A stretch of DNA of 64,000 bases from contig NC_031768.1 of the NCBI RefSeq assembly GCF_001522545.3, forward strand, positions 7,439,555 to 7,503,554, given 5' to 3'. Origin of the DNA: Parus major. Its lineage: Eukaryota > Chordata > Aves > Passeriformes > Paridae. The notes beneath the pieces were generated by a model. The model saw nothing but the letters and a program-made list of their open reading frames with translations, was not told the DNA's origin and did no database searches. The translations under genes were made by a program, and so were the position numbers. Below, in pieces: positions 1 through 13,400 of this stretch (positions are counted from its first letter, which is position 1; each line of letters begins with the position of its first letter).

Positions 1-3000
1 TCTGAACTGTGGCAGATATTTCTATGCCGTGTGATGCTGACCACACAGCTTCCCTTTGCAGCTAAGCCTTGACACCTGTCATGAAATCTGTTTTGGTTTC
101 TTTTGCTATTAGTACCTTCAGATGTATTCTTTCCTTTAGCAAAATATTATTTGGCTCTCTCTAAAGCCAAAAGTAGATGCTATTAGAATTTCCTCCTGAA
201 CATCAATCTACCTTTAGGGCTGTGTAAACCCTCAAGGCAATACTTGCCCAGAAATAGACTGTACTGCTGAGCGTGGACTCCCAGGCTGCTGTTACAGAGT
301 TTTGCCAGCTGTGAGGAACTGCCAACACACCTTCATCTCCTGGGGGTGTAAAGAGGCAGAGCTGCCTCTCTGCTGCCAGAAGAAACCCCTTGTGCAGACA
401 CAGTCATGCTGGCAGCACTCCTTCCCTGCAGGGGCTGCGTCTCTGCTGTGGCAGCGAGCAACAAAGGTTGGTCCCTTTACCTGCAGCAGGGATGTTTTGC
501 CAACAGAGCACACAGGTTGGACTTCTGTGCAGCAGAACTGGTACCTGTTGTGCTTGGCCTTGATGTCTCTGCATTTTATTTCTTTCAGCAAAAGGTTTTG
601 ACTGCTGATTTCGACTCACTCATTCTGGGGCTGCTGGTGATGAGCTATTTAGCATATTAATGGGAATAAGCACTCCTCAGCGAGCCACACTTCATCTCAG
701 ATTGCTAAACTTCCCTTTATCTTACTAAATATTATGCACCTATTCAAATTACATTTATTCTTAATATTCCTGAGATGCTCATGAAAGTGTAAAATAGATG
801 TTTAACAACAAGTTCTTCTCCCTCCTTAAATTTTGGCTACATTTGCTGTTTTATTTAAATGAGGGCTCACAACTGGCCACTGAATAACAACATTTACTTG
901 GTTTTGTAAAAACCATGACCTCCTGTAACATCTTTGAAAGGAGGCAGGCATACACTGACAGGTCCTTTCTCTTTAAGAAAAATGCATATCCCTTTGCCTC
1001 TGCTTCTGCTTGAGATGAGAAAGCATGCAGAACAATGCTGTCATTTAAACCAGGCTGCTAATACCTGATCCTGCAAGGGTTAAATGGTGTCATTGCAGTT
1101 TCACTTCCTCTCAGACAGAGAGAACTACACTGTATGAAATAATTTGTTTATATTCCTTTCCTGTTCCAGACAGTTACCAAGAACATTAGTATGACTATTG
1201 CATCAAACACTTGCATTCCTTTTGCACAAAGCAATTTAAAATGATTTTTTGAACAGGTTTTCTTTTCCTGACTTCTTCTCTAAATGAAAGTGATCCTCAG
1301 AAAATTTTGCAGTAGGTAAGTAATTGGCCTGGATAAAAGTCTTTGCCCTCTAGAAACATTTCCAAGTGTTTGGAGTGATAAACTCCATGTAATTACTGGA
1401 CAGTAGTCCAGCAGACTTTTATAATTCTGTAAGTGGCAGATACAATAGATGTGCAAGTTCAGGTATGCATTTCAAGAGAATACATCTTGGCTGCTGTTAA
1501 ACAATCACTGGATAATGCAAAGTAAAATGCTTATTTAAAGAAGTTTTATTAAATCTATGAGCCTGTTGGATCACAGATGAATGACTGCTAAAAGAAAAGC
1601 TCATTTATAGCAGCATGTGAGACCAGGATATAGAAGAATTCACTAATGAAGCACATAAATGGGGACAAGGTGGGGACAAGAGGGAAAATCCAGGATGTAG
1701 AAGGCTAATTCCAAATTCTGCTGTACAATGCTCTGCCTTCTTGCTCAGGCTGTACTCTTTACTCAGTTGCACAAGAAAAGGTGATAAGATTAGTATCAAG
1801 CTACCAGAACCTTTTTTAGGTTACTATAAGGAATGAAAGCAGGACAGAAGAGTTTGGGGAAAGGGAAGGGAAGGGAGAAGAGACACGAGGAGCAGAAAGA
1901 AGCATTTCTTCTACTATACTAACTTTTTCTCCTCTGTAGTCTTCTTTGGGCAGCCTTGTCTTGCTCCAGGGACAGCTGTACAAGCTACAATTTGACACAA
2001 ATCCTTTTGCCTGACACTTTTGTATTCCCTGCTACCTTATTTACTCTAGTCAAAGCAAGCAGGAAACACATCTGCAAGGACTCTTTGTGTATTTAAATGG
2101 TGCAGATGATGATCCTGGAGAAAACAGCCTTGACTCCACCACTCTTCTCCTTTGCCATGGTGGGTTGTTCCTGTGTGCTCTTTCAATGCTGCTCCTCTCC
2201 CACATGTTTTTTCCTCTCCCTGCCTTGAAATTAAATCAGACAGCACTCTGGTCCAGGACAGCAGGCTACCACTCAGTTTTTTCTAGCAGGAATTTCAATG
2301 GAAGGTGGGAATTAATTGTGTGGCAGGACTGAAAAAGTCTTTTCAACTAGAACAGAGGCATTGCACCAGAAATTTCTTGCAATGGAGAAACACTCAAATA
2401 TTCTTAATTTCAAGGAAACTGCTGGTCGTTTTCATGGGTTGTTTGCCAAAGATTCATTATGCACATGTATTTAAATAAAGGCCATGATATTTGCTTAGCA
2501 GCAGGAGGGCATTGGAGTGTGACAATGCTGCCCTGCATCCATTCCCTGGGATTTGTCTGAAGCAACCTTCCCATGCACTGTATGAAAAAAAAAGACCTCT
2601 CGAGTTGACTTTTCTTAAACATGTCAGCCCAAAACTTTTCTGTTTTGTAGTTTTCTATAACGCTGTTACTTACCTTCATGCTCATTTTCTTAATTAATTT
2701 GCAATAATCTGCCTTTCATGTGAACGATTTTGGCCTCTGAGGCTGAGGCAAGTAGAAATGGAGACTCCTTCATGTGGCATGAGCTCAGTTCCTCCATCCC
2801 AGGAAGCCACCTCCATGCTCCATGGGCACAGACTAAAACTATTGAAGGAAGGAAAAGTTTGCTTAAACTGGATGGGGAGTAAATATTAAAGTCCACTTCA
2901 CATGATGATTCAATGGGTGAGAGAAACTCTGTGAGCTTAGAGGAACCCTGCAGAGGAGAAAACAGAGACATGGAAGACTGACTGATGATTTACACTTAGT

Positions 3001-4330
3001 ATTTGAAAGACATATAAACAAATCCTAGTTAAGTCCCTCTGATAAGTGAATCACTGCCACCAGTTTTAAAATGTCAAATGATCTTAATGTTCAAAATGAT
3101 TGCTGAGATGGTGGTTCTTTCCTAAATCCCTGTTTTCAGTTGCTCCATATCTTACCTTTGGAAGTGAAATTTTTCCATTAGCCTTGACTTGGAAATGAAA
3201 GATTGTGCACTTCGAAAACTCAATTTCAAACAATGCTACCCAGCATAAAGTAGACTCTGTTCTGAAAAATGTGTGGCTGCCTGACATTTTCTAGAAAAGC
3301 TGCTGGCTTTATGATTTTCAGTCTAACAATTTTGACAGGTCGGGAAAAAATGTGCAAGGAGAAATACTTCACTGATATTAGGGCTTTGGAAAAATTGCTC
3401 TCTATTTGGAAAAAAGTTGATTTTCATTTTTTATGTTCAGAAAAAAAGGAATTGCTGGTGTCAGAGATACTCCTTAAGAGTTTTGAAACCATTCTTTCAG
3501 CTACAAATCACTATCTAATTTTGTTGAAGGGATTATTTGGACACATCATAGAGCTCCTGTATAGGTACAATAATGCAAGCCTTGTATTCTGCATGAGCTC
3601 TACTACCATGAAGCCTGAATCTCACCTGACCCACCACCTGCTCTCCTGTGGTCAGGTTTGTGGCACTGGAGCCAGGGGAAGGCAAACACTCGGGGTGTGG
3701 TGGAGACAGGACCACAGCCCGAGCAGAATTAATTGCAGGCCTTGTGGTGATCAAGGCTCCAGAGAATGTGCTTGACATGGCCTGGATAAGAGAGTTCCAA
3801 ATGGAATTTTAAAAAAATAAGGATTATTTTGAGCTCCATGAATATTTGGATGAAGGAGAGGAAGCCCTGTGGTTCCATGCCTCTGCAGAGGGAAGGGCTG
3901 CTGTGGATGGTGACTCCACAGTGTGGCAGTTTTTCCTGCAAACACAGCTCTAGGTCAGCAGCTGAACTGTGGCTACCAGGAAAGCAGAACATTTGTAACA
4001 AAGCAGGAACCCTGGAGCAGGGGTTGTCTCTCCCTGCCCTGCAGGCTCACTGAGCTGGGCAAGGTGAGGGTGAGCAATCACTCCCTGCTCTGCTGAACCT
4101 GATCAAAGTATTTCCAGCTAATGGCTTGATAATAGCAGTGGGGCTGAGAGAGACTGTAAAGGCTGACAGGGGTCCCCTTTTAAAAACCAGGAATCACTGC
4201 TCTCACAACAGAGGATCGTCTTTTAATTATATTTTATACAAATCCCTTTTATAAATGGTTAAGAACAGGCGAACAACCGGTTCCTACCTAGGCAGCAACC
4301 TCCCTCTGGCACAGATCCATTTCATTTCTG
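1..4330. other. Intergenic, no gene recognised
   Basis: AT-rich avian intergenic sequence with only short chance reading frames. The one item of note is a purine tract with a quadruplex motif at 1856-1875. Confidence 0.6.
1856..1875 (+). repeat. GGGAA purine tract, G-quadruplex motif
   Basis: Four runs of three or four G separated by loops of two or three A, inside a longer purine stretch (about 1844-1892). Confidence 0.6.
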
Positions 4331-4436
4331 CAAAGTACTTAAGTACATGCTTAACTTTAACCACCTGAACTGTCCCACTGGAGCCACGGAGATGACTCAT
4401 GAACTAAAGTTAGGCCCCTGCTTGCGTATCCTGCTG
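4331..4436. repeat. Ancient palindromic interspersed repeat
   Basis: A left half with CTTAAGTACATGCTTAACTT and a right half with CATGAACTAAAGTTAGGCCC form a diverged inverted repeat around a TGTCCCACTGGAGCC centre. The pattern matches a widespread old amniote repeat with paired 'cttaagcacatgcttaactttaa' arms. I do not recall its library name. Confidence 0.55.
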
Positions 4437-7400
4437 ACTGTGGCCTTCTGCAGTATCTAATGCCAGATGTTTGGGGGAGGAAATGAAAGAAACTCTGTAG
4501 TGGACAGTTAAGGGAGTAATTAGCTAACAGAGGAAACTTTGTATGGCTTCCAAATATCTAAAAAGTGATCTAACATGACAGTTGATGTTTTGGTAGTCCA
4601 GACATAGGTTTAAACAATTTTTAGTCCTATTCATGTCTTGATCTTTTATGTTTAGTCTCCTGGATTCTTCTCTAATGCTCCAGTCTGTCCACATTGGGCT
4701 TTATCAACTTTGTGGTTTTATCCTAATTTAAATGTGCATTAATATTCTTCATTGAATACAAAATTGCAGAGTAAGAAGAAAGAAAAATGCTGTGCTCAAT
4801 GGATGTAATACTCCACTGTAGAAAGGCTAGAGTAGAAGATGGTGGGGTTTCCAGCAAACCTCTACTTTTACAAGCCATACACTGTTTTTTTGGGTTTTTT
4901 TTCCTTTCCAGTATACTCATCTTTCACTTGAATTGTCTTCCAAAAGCTCTTTATGAGAGCATGGAACAATCTCTGCACAAGTAGCACAGCTCTGGGATAG
5001 TTAACAGGAGACTTCAGCCTGAAAATCTCACAACAATTTCATATGCCATAAGCAGCACCTGTCACAATAAGGTCTTTCATTTGGATTATACAGCCCCACA
5101 CAATGGCCCACACCAGGCAGCTCCCACAGCCAGAGCCCAGTGTCAAAGGCAACCCATCCCACAAATCCCACACAGAGGGATCCCACCACTGTATTCCCCA
5201 TAGGATGGATCAGGCAACCATCACTTGCAGGACCTCATGCATTTTGTGGAAGTGCTGTTTTTCTAGCTCTGGGTTACGTGGAGATTCAGAGGAAAATGTT
5301 GCAGACTTGCAACAGGCTGTCACATTCTGAGAGACAGTGAGAGATTTATTAGAGGAATCTCCTTTGCCTCAAACACAGCTTTCTTTGAGGGCTGACACTT
5401 CATTTCTTCCTGGTGCCACCCCTGAGGGCTCTAATTCCCCAAGTGACAGCAATAGAATAAAACTCACCATCTTTGTCACCATTGTGGATTTAGCCTGTTG
5501 CTTCCTGAAATTGCCCTGGATTGCTCATATACAAATGACCATCTCAGACCCTACCTGAGCTGTTTCCAGTGGGCCACACTGGCTGAGTGCTGTTCTATTT
5601 GCTGGCAGCTCCTTGCAGAGGTCAGTCCCTGGCTGGTCTCACATTCCTTTAAAAGCAGGCTGCTCCAGCACAGGCCTGACAGGCTAGAAGGGGACTGAGC
5701 AGGAAGCCTAGTCTTGATAATGCATGGGGAGTGACTTTATTCTGGAATAAATTCCTCTGGAATGAAGGCATGCAGGACAATCTTTTCTGCAATCACCAGC
5801 CTAGTTTTGAAAAGCAGTGGAGAAATAGCACACGAGAGGCCACACTCAAAATGAAACCAACTGCTTCAAATTCCTTCGGTGTGAGTCCTGCCTTTCCTTA
5901 AGGTCCATGGGAACTCTGCCAGTAACTGCCCTTGTGCTACAGTTTCCCCCTTTGTATTAGCATCCAGCAAAGCCTGATCTCCACATCAACTCAGAAGATG
6001 GCACAGCACTGATTTCTAGTCTGAAAGAGCACACAGAGGTATTGTGAATACGTACTTTACTCTTAAGTTTCATCCTATATGACAGCTACTTTTAGTTATG
6101 TCATACCCTATACAGCAAACCTCTCTTCCTTGCTAACACTGGAAGAGAAACAAAGGCTTCTTGTTTCTCTGAAGTACTAGACCTACTCTTAATTTCCATC
6201 CAGAAAAGCCCTTCCAACATTTATTCTGTCCAGAAGAAAGATCATAAATGGCACTGGGTGAAACACCGACTGACATTTAAAAAGTTTCTCCACTGCTCTT
6301 CTAGCAGAGAAGCCAGGAAAAGAATATATAGCCAAAGTTCTTCAGTCCCCCTAGGTATCCCTAATGCCTAAAAAAGTCCTTAGGGTGTATCTCTTTTAGA
6401 GTTATTATTCAGGTTTCAGTGTAACAGCATACCTATATAACATGCACAGCCACCAAGAGTGCTGTTCCATACTGAGGCTAGAATATAATTCAGGACAAAA
6501 ATCAAGTACTCAGCTGGGCAAGGGCATTCATAAAGGTCCTAGGCTGTTTCCTCTGCTGGTGGAGGAGGGTTTCTGCAGTATGTGGTTCCTCTCTTTCATG
6601 TTTTTTGAGCAGGGTTTGAGCAAGGAGTCGTTCATCTGGGGCATTCTCACCTCCCCCTGGGCAGCTGCTGTCAGGGCTGGCAGCTCTCACACAGCAGTTT
6701 CTCCATCTGGGAAAGCAGCGTCCCCACCCTTGGTGCCAAGCTGTCAGTCTGCTTGGAGTTTTGCAGTCTGGGCTCACACTCGTGGCTAGGGTCAATAACA
6801 CTGACAACTTTATGAAAAAATAGACCCAGGCTCATCAATACACACCAATATAGAATTGTTTCAGGGCACATGACCAATGTATCTGCTTGCAATTGGCAAT
6901 GCCTGAGCTTCCAGTCTATGCCAGTGCCTTTAAAACACCATCGGTGTTACTTGTACTGGACCAGCAGCTCTCACCCTGCTGTGAATGAGGAGGAAGGAAA
7001 GGGCAAGAGCACACAATTCCCCCGGCTCCTTGTGCAAAATGCAGTTGCAGTCTAGCCCCTGAACTGGGTCTGTGGGTCTCCCCAGTGATGCTCCTGTCCA
7101 TTATGGTTTTCTGTGTATTGCAGCAGGAGACTTGCACTGATCTGTCTCACTGCTTGGCAAGAAGTGAGAATGCCTTCATAAGAAAAGCTGCAGCTTTCTA
7201 AATAATGCTGTAGCTCCTATTCTGGACTGCATCCTAAACCTTGCCGGGGGTGGGTCCAGGGCAGCTGCTGCCCCTGTTCCAGGTCCTGATGCCAGCTGGG
7301 CCCTTGGCACTGAGGTCCCAAGGCACCTCCCTGGCCTGGGGACATCCCATGCCAGGGGAATAGGTGGCATCATTTCAGAGACCTCCCCTTTATCTCAATT

Positions 7401-10400
7401 CCACAGGTTGTGACACGGAGTTTAACATTTGCCACTGTGGTTTGACCAACAAACCAAAATGTTTACAGTGGCCTCTCATCTTAAAGGAGGATTGGAAGAG
7501 TGATGTAGAGAGTTTGGTTTGCAGTCAGCCCCTTTTGTCCTTTCAAGAAGGGGATTCTGGATTTAGATGGCAAATACTTGACTTGCAGCTAGGTTTAACC
7601 ACAGTATCTTCCCAACACAAGTGCTTTTCTGTAGGCATCAGATACATGACTTCGCTACTCTTTTCAGACTTACTCTGTTTTGGTTACTTAATATCACCAT
7701 GTACATTTCTGGGTAAATTGTTTCATATATATTTCTGAGAAGAAAATTTGTTTTTATAAATGCACAGATGCATATGGAAAATTAAACTGGTAAATTAAAA
7801 CTAGCATCATCTCATCCAAGTAAACTGACCACACTGCAAGACAGCTGTGTTGCAAAAGAGCCTTGCAATACCCATTTCATTCTTGTAAACAATGCATCTC
7901 TTTAAATGTGGACTGAAAAAATCACACACAATACTTTGGTTCAGGAATCCACTGGCTGATTTTGTGAATCACTGTTTTTAATATAGGGGATGTGGGCGTC
8001 TAAAAAGCCTTCTATATATAATTCTGAAGAGCCATCTCATTCTGTTTCTGCAACTTATTTTAACAGTTTCTCCTGATTCATTTTTTGGTGAATGCTGAGC
8101 ATTTTAAGAGCAGAGACTGAGCAGAAATGCTCTACATAGATCATTACAGTTTGCAGCTCCGTGACTTCCCAAGAGGTTATTATATCCCAAGCACTGAGAA
8201 ACAGCTCTCACTGAGTAAGAAATTATTCCATTGTGTAGTATTATTCAAGAAATTAGAAATCATACTGTGTACAAAATACTGTATCTCTAGGTAGCAATTT
8301 TGGGTGTTGCACCATGCCTACTTAAGTGTGTAGCTACAGCAAAAGAAGTACTATGTTAACAATGCAACCATTCCTAAATCAATAGACTAACAAATTCATA
8401 AAAACTACAATATACTGTAATTGAAATGCACTGTTTCATTTGCTTTAGACATCAAAATTTCCAGTTCCAGAGTCTCCAGGTTTCTTGGTTTCCCTGTCAT
8501 TTATAAATTCCTTATCTGGCTAAGGAGAATGAGCAATGTTTTACAGCACGGAGAAGATGCTCACAGGAAACAAGAGGTAACTTCCTTTTATGTCCACAGC
8601 ACTCCTGGCTCTTAACAGCTCCTAAACACCCAAAACCTGGTCTTGCATTTTTCTTGGCTAGTACAACATACTGCCATAAGACTAAGCAAAGCATTTTAAA
8701 GAATTTCTGAAGACCTGTAGTCAGCCTTTTTCTTTAGAAAATTAGATTGTGTCAGCATATTTACTTGAAGCATCATGTTAAGCCCAGCTTTGCAAATTAT
8801 ATAGATGTGGGATAAGAGGGACAGAGCTTACCAGCTCTTAGGGTAGATCTCTTTCACAGACAGAAGCAGAAAAACACTAATTTATTTTTTAAGTCGGCTG
8901 GGATACTTTTATTGCTATTGGCTTCATTTGATAAGCTCCCAAGTACATTACAGTGATATTGATGAAAAAAACTGGCACAACATGCCAGTGAGGTATGGAG
9001 GTGCAAAAGAATGATAAATACCTACATAAAATTCACACAGTCAGTGCCAGATGTGACCACAGGAGGAAGAGCTCCCATCTTGAATGATCCTGGCATGTGG
9101 CTGCTTAAAGAGGAAACGTTTTGTGTAAAGAAGAAGGGGATCCATGGTGTGTGCTAGTCCAGAGCTTGGAAACCCCTCTGAGCTCCTGGCTGACAGCCCA
9201 GCTGGGCTCAGGACCTCTCACCCCATGGCTGTGACTCCCTGCATCCCTGGGGAGGCAGGAGGCATGCTGTGAGTTAAGTCTTGGTGATCCTTCTCCACAG
9301 CTGTGACCTTCAGATACAGCTGAAGGACTTCCCACCTCTCCCTAAGTGGCCAGGCATGCTCAAGGGGCTCAGGAGCACCTGTGACAGGTGGATCACTGCA
9401 GGACTGGAGGATCCAGTGCTGAAGGCACACTCCAGCAGGCACTGGACCAGACTGGCCCAGGGATCCCAAGGTTTTGGGAGTCTGTTCAAGCTGTTGGCTG
9501 ACACTGGGTCCCCTTGCTATTAAACCATCTATAAAAGCCCCAGGGTTGGGGGGAAGGAAAGAGTGAGTGTGAGGGAGGCAGGAAAGCACAAACACCTCTG
9601 TACGTAATGTCTGCATTTCATAAGACTTTCTGTTACCATGGCAATGAGCATGGTATAAATACCCAGACAGATCTCCCTTGTGACAGAGCATTCTGCTGCT
9701 CCCATGCTGCAGGGCCAGTCTGTGTACAGACATTTTGATGGGCATCTGCAAACCCTCTCTGGTAAAACTGTCAATGATTTTGTTCAATCTCAAGCCTATA
9801 GTTCACTGAGCAAAAATGCTCTTTCCTCTTCATTCACCTCAACTTACTTTCTGGCTCCTACAAACAAGTAACAAAATTCTTTCAAAACATAGAGTACTGC
9901 ATCCTTATTAATTTGTATTCAGGCTAAATAATCTATAGGAAGAACTACCATTTTATTTGCTTTAGTTATATTTGGAGTCAGACTCAGCACAAGCATTTCC
10001 AATAACAATTCAGTGTGATGAAAACTGCTAATGTTGTTGAATTTTGAGTTGTAGTGAAGTTATAACAGATCCAGGTTAGCCAGTCACAGAGAAGCATAGC
10101 CTTTAGCTGAGTGCAATAATGAAAAAATAAGTGCCTATGTTTCATAACACAGGAACCCTTAAATTGATTTTTCCAGGATGGGTGCAGTCTTGCATGAGAT
10201 GCAGAGAGAAATAGGTGGATTTTGTTATAAAAATCAAGCATGATCCTATGTACAAAACCTAAACATCTTATTTTAAAAGGTTCACTGCCCCCTGATTCAT
10301 TTGACAGGTGTGGTAATGGCAGTGATCAGATTTACAAGGACACCTCCTTTCTATTAACCCCCCGCATTTAGAGTGTGCAGTTGGAAAGAGGAAAATGAAA

Positions 10401-13400
10401 CAGCAGAAGGGTATATATGCTCCTTTATATCACACCTCTGCAGGAAGACAAACAACTTCAGAAGGGGAAAAAGCATGACTTCATTTGGAAATTAGTTTTA
10501 CTTTTATGCTGAGGAAACTCAGTCAAACTCAAATCCAAGCTACGGCAAGAGAGCAGGTATTTTCCACATAAATTAGCTGGGTAAATTTCATATGGGAATC
10601 CCACATAGGTTAACCCAACCTGTTGTGTGGAGAACAAAATAAAAATGTCAAGCTGCCTGATTTTATCTTATGACAGTTAACAGAAGATCAAGCCAAAATG
10701 GAAATGAGAGAAATGTGCCTTGAAAGAAATCCATACTAGGATTAATTTCTTCCTGTACTCTTCCTGGTAACAAGCATGTAAAATGGAAACAAATGGGGCT
10801 GGGAGCAGGAGGAGAGTCATGGAAAAGCCAGGCGATGGGATGAAAGAACCCTTCCTGCTACCAGCACTGCCTCACTTCTGACATGCTGAAATTTTCCAGA
10901 CCAGCACTTATTCTCCCTTTAGGTTCTGAATCATAGAGAGAAGAGGCCAGTAGAGCCCAAATGTGGGGGAAAATCAAAAAAGAGTGAATGTCCCCCAATT
11001 CCTCACCCTCTTAAAATGTGTCTATGCTTCTCTGTATTTTCCTCCCTCTCCTCACTTTTTATTTCTAAGCCAAACAATAAAAAATAACAAGGAAGAGCAA
11101 GAGAGAGCACCAAAGGAGTTTGGAAAAGGAAAATCTGCGTTGGCAGTGAGAGCTAGTCAAGATGTATGTTTATCACATTGTGTAACAGAGGCAGTTCTAA
11201 TAGAATTGTACTGTAATTTCATGTTAAACTGAATCAGAGCTCACACAAATCTTCGCACTAAATAATGTCACGATCCTGCAGTACTTTTAAATTGAAAACT
11301 CTTCCAAGAACTGAGAAATTGGTTTGACCTTTCCTTGGACACAGGTGAGGTGACTCATGTAACAACTGGAGGAAGAAGAGGACATTGCATGAGTGACTTC
11401 TGTTTGTTATATGACAAGCAGCTTCTCCTAAATGTTTACTTAAGCATCTTTCATTTCCATCTGCTGCCCTTTGACCACAACAGAACATGTCATCCCCAAG
11501 ATGTGGCTTACACTTGTTTCTTGCAAGTGGCTATTCATTAGACCTAGCCAACTTGAACAGAACAGAAAATTCTTTCTTACTGAAAAAACACTTCTCAGCC
11601 ACTGGCCTGACTCTGATCTAGGACCCATCATTGTGGCTGAAGCCAATGGAGATACAAAAAATGCATGAAAAATGGTTTCCTGATCAGCTGGTTCTTTCAG
11701 GCATTAACCACTTCTGATAAAAAATATCCCAAAATAACAAATATCACCACTTCTAATAACAAATATCCCACTTGGTTAGACCTGTAGTCTATCTAGCTCA
11801 ATAACTCTTTATCCAATAATGGCCAAACCCAGATGACTAGAAGAGTTTAGAAGTAGAGAGCAGGTATTGTCCCTCATTTCCTTGTTTCCAGAAGTTTGTA
11901 GGTAAATAACTTGCCTGTTCTAAGATCCCTGGGACAGATTTCCTGTGCCATGATGATGCCTTTTTCACAGGGATAAATATCTGCCTGCAATTACTAGAAT
12001 GCCCTGAAGGTCAGAGACAGCTCTTGCCAAAGGTGAATGATGCTCTCTAACTCCAAACATTCAACAACTACTCCCAAGTGACTTGTGGGGACTTTCCTAA
12101 GCCATTTGCCTGATGGCAGAGAGAGGCCAAATGGAGGAAAAAACCCCAAAACTCAACACCTTAGAAAAATCTTAGGCAAGTATTACAATTTAAAAAGTGT
12201 ACATTGGGTAAATGATAAATAGAAAATACTATGAATGGGCTGAAGGGCTGTTTTTTAACACTTCCCTTCCATGTGAGCAGAATGATAATTGTATCCTTGA
12301 TGTGTCAATATCGGTTACATACTGAGAGAATTTTTTTAAGACAGTTTTTTAAACTCTTAAATCAGAACACATGTACCAAGGTGAACGTGCTGTTGAGGCA
12401 GGAACACTGCCACTTCTCTAAGAGTGACAGCATCACTGTTGTCTATCAGTGACCCACTCTGTAAAAAGGTACAATCATCCATAAAAGCCTTTCCAGTAAT
12501 TTTGGGAAGCTGCAGGCAGGATAATCTCTGATGTCACATACTCTGATGTGCCAGCATCAAGAGCATAACCCCCAGGATGTCCCAGATATGGCCCTGTGTT
12601 AGCTTGGAAGCTGGACAAAGTTACTGTCTGCAGGCTTTTGCACATCAATCAGAAATGGAACATGGAGCCCTGGAGTGTGTTACAGACAGGTTTATAAACA
12701 AGGAGAGAGAGATGCAAGTCTTTCCTTTTCTCCATTTGATTCCAGGACTGTGGATGAGTTGGGCATGCCTTGCCATATTCTTTACAGTGAATAAAGGCAT
12801 TTTTTCTTCTGCTATTATCACCAAGAGGTGATATCTGTGTGACTGCTCTGTATTCAGCAGGCACCTCTGACAGTCTCGCCTGCACTCTGTCCACCAGCAC
12901 TTGACAGTGGCCTGTAACCTCAGATTAAAGGGATGACTGTGTGCCTGTGCATGCTGCTGCCCATGGATAGCTGCTCCATGCCTGCAGGAAGGCTGTGGTA
13001 GCCGAGAGAGAATTCCTACAGGTAGATAAGCACATTCAGAATAGGAGGGTGTGATGATTTGGGGGGAAAAAGTCAGGACACCCAGCAGAGAATCTGCACC
13101 AAACTAGGACTATGCTGATGGGGATTAATATGAGAAACATTTTGCCTAATATCAGAGGAGATTTTAAATTGGACAGAGAGGGAAAAAAAAAAAAAAATCT
13201 TTGATTTTTTGATTTTGAGGTTATAAAACCTCAAAAAAATAGCAATGATCCTTTTGCAACTGGATCCATAAAAATATACTCCATAACCCATGGAAATCTG
13301 TTACAGTTCTCTGCTTACTGTGGCATTACATCCCTTGGTATTAACGGGAAGGCAGCAGTGTACGTGTGCATATGAGTGAGTGTGACAGCACTCAGGAGGA

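Noticed and set aside
3269..3775. 168-codon plus-strand frame
   Set aside because: No recognisable domain and typical intergenic composition. Overlapping minus-strand frames are equally open.
9218..9793. 191-codon minus-strand frame
   Set aside because: It is the longest in the distal intergenic part, but no family resemblance is seen, two other frames are also open over the same block, and there are no convincing flanking splice sites.
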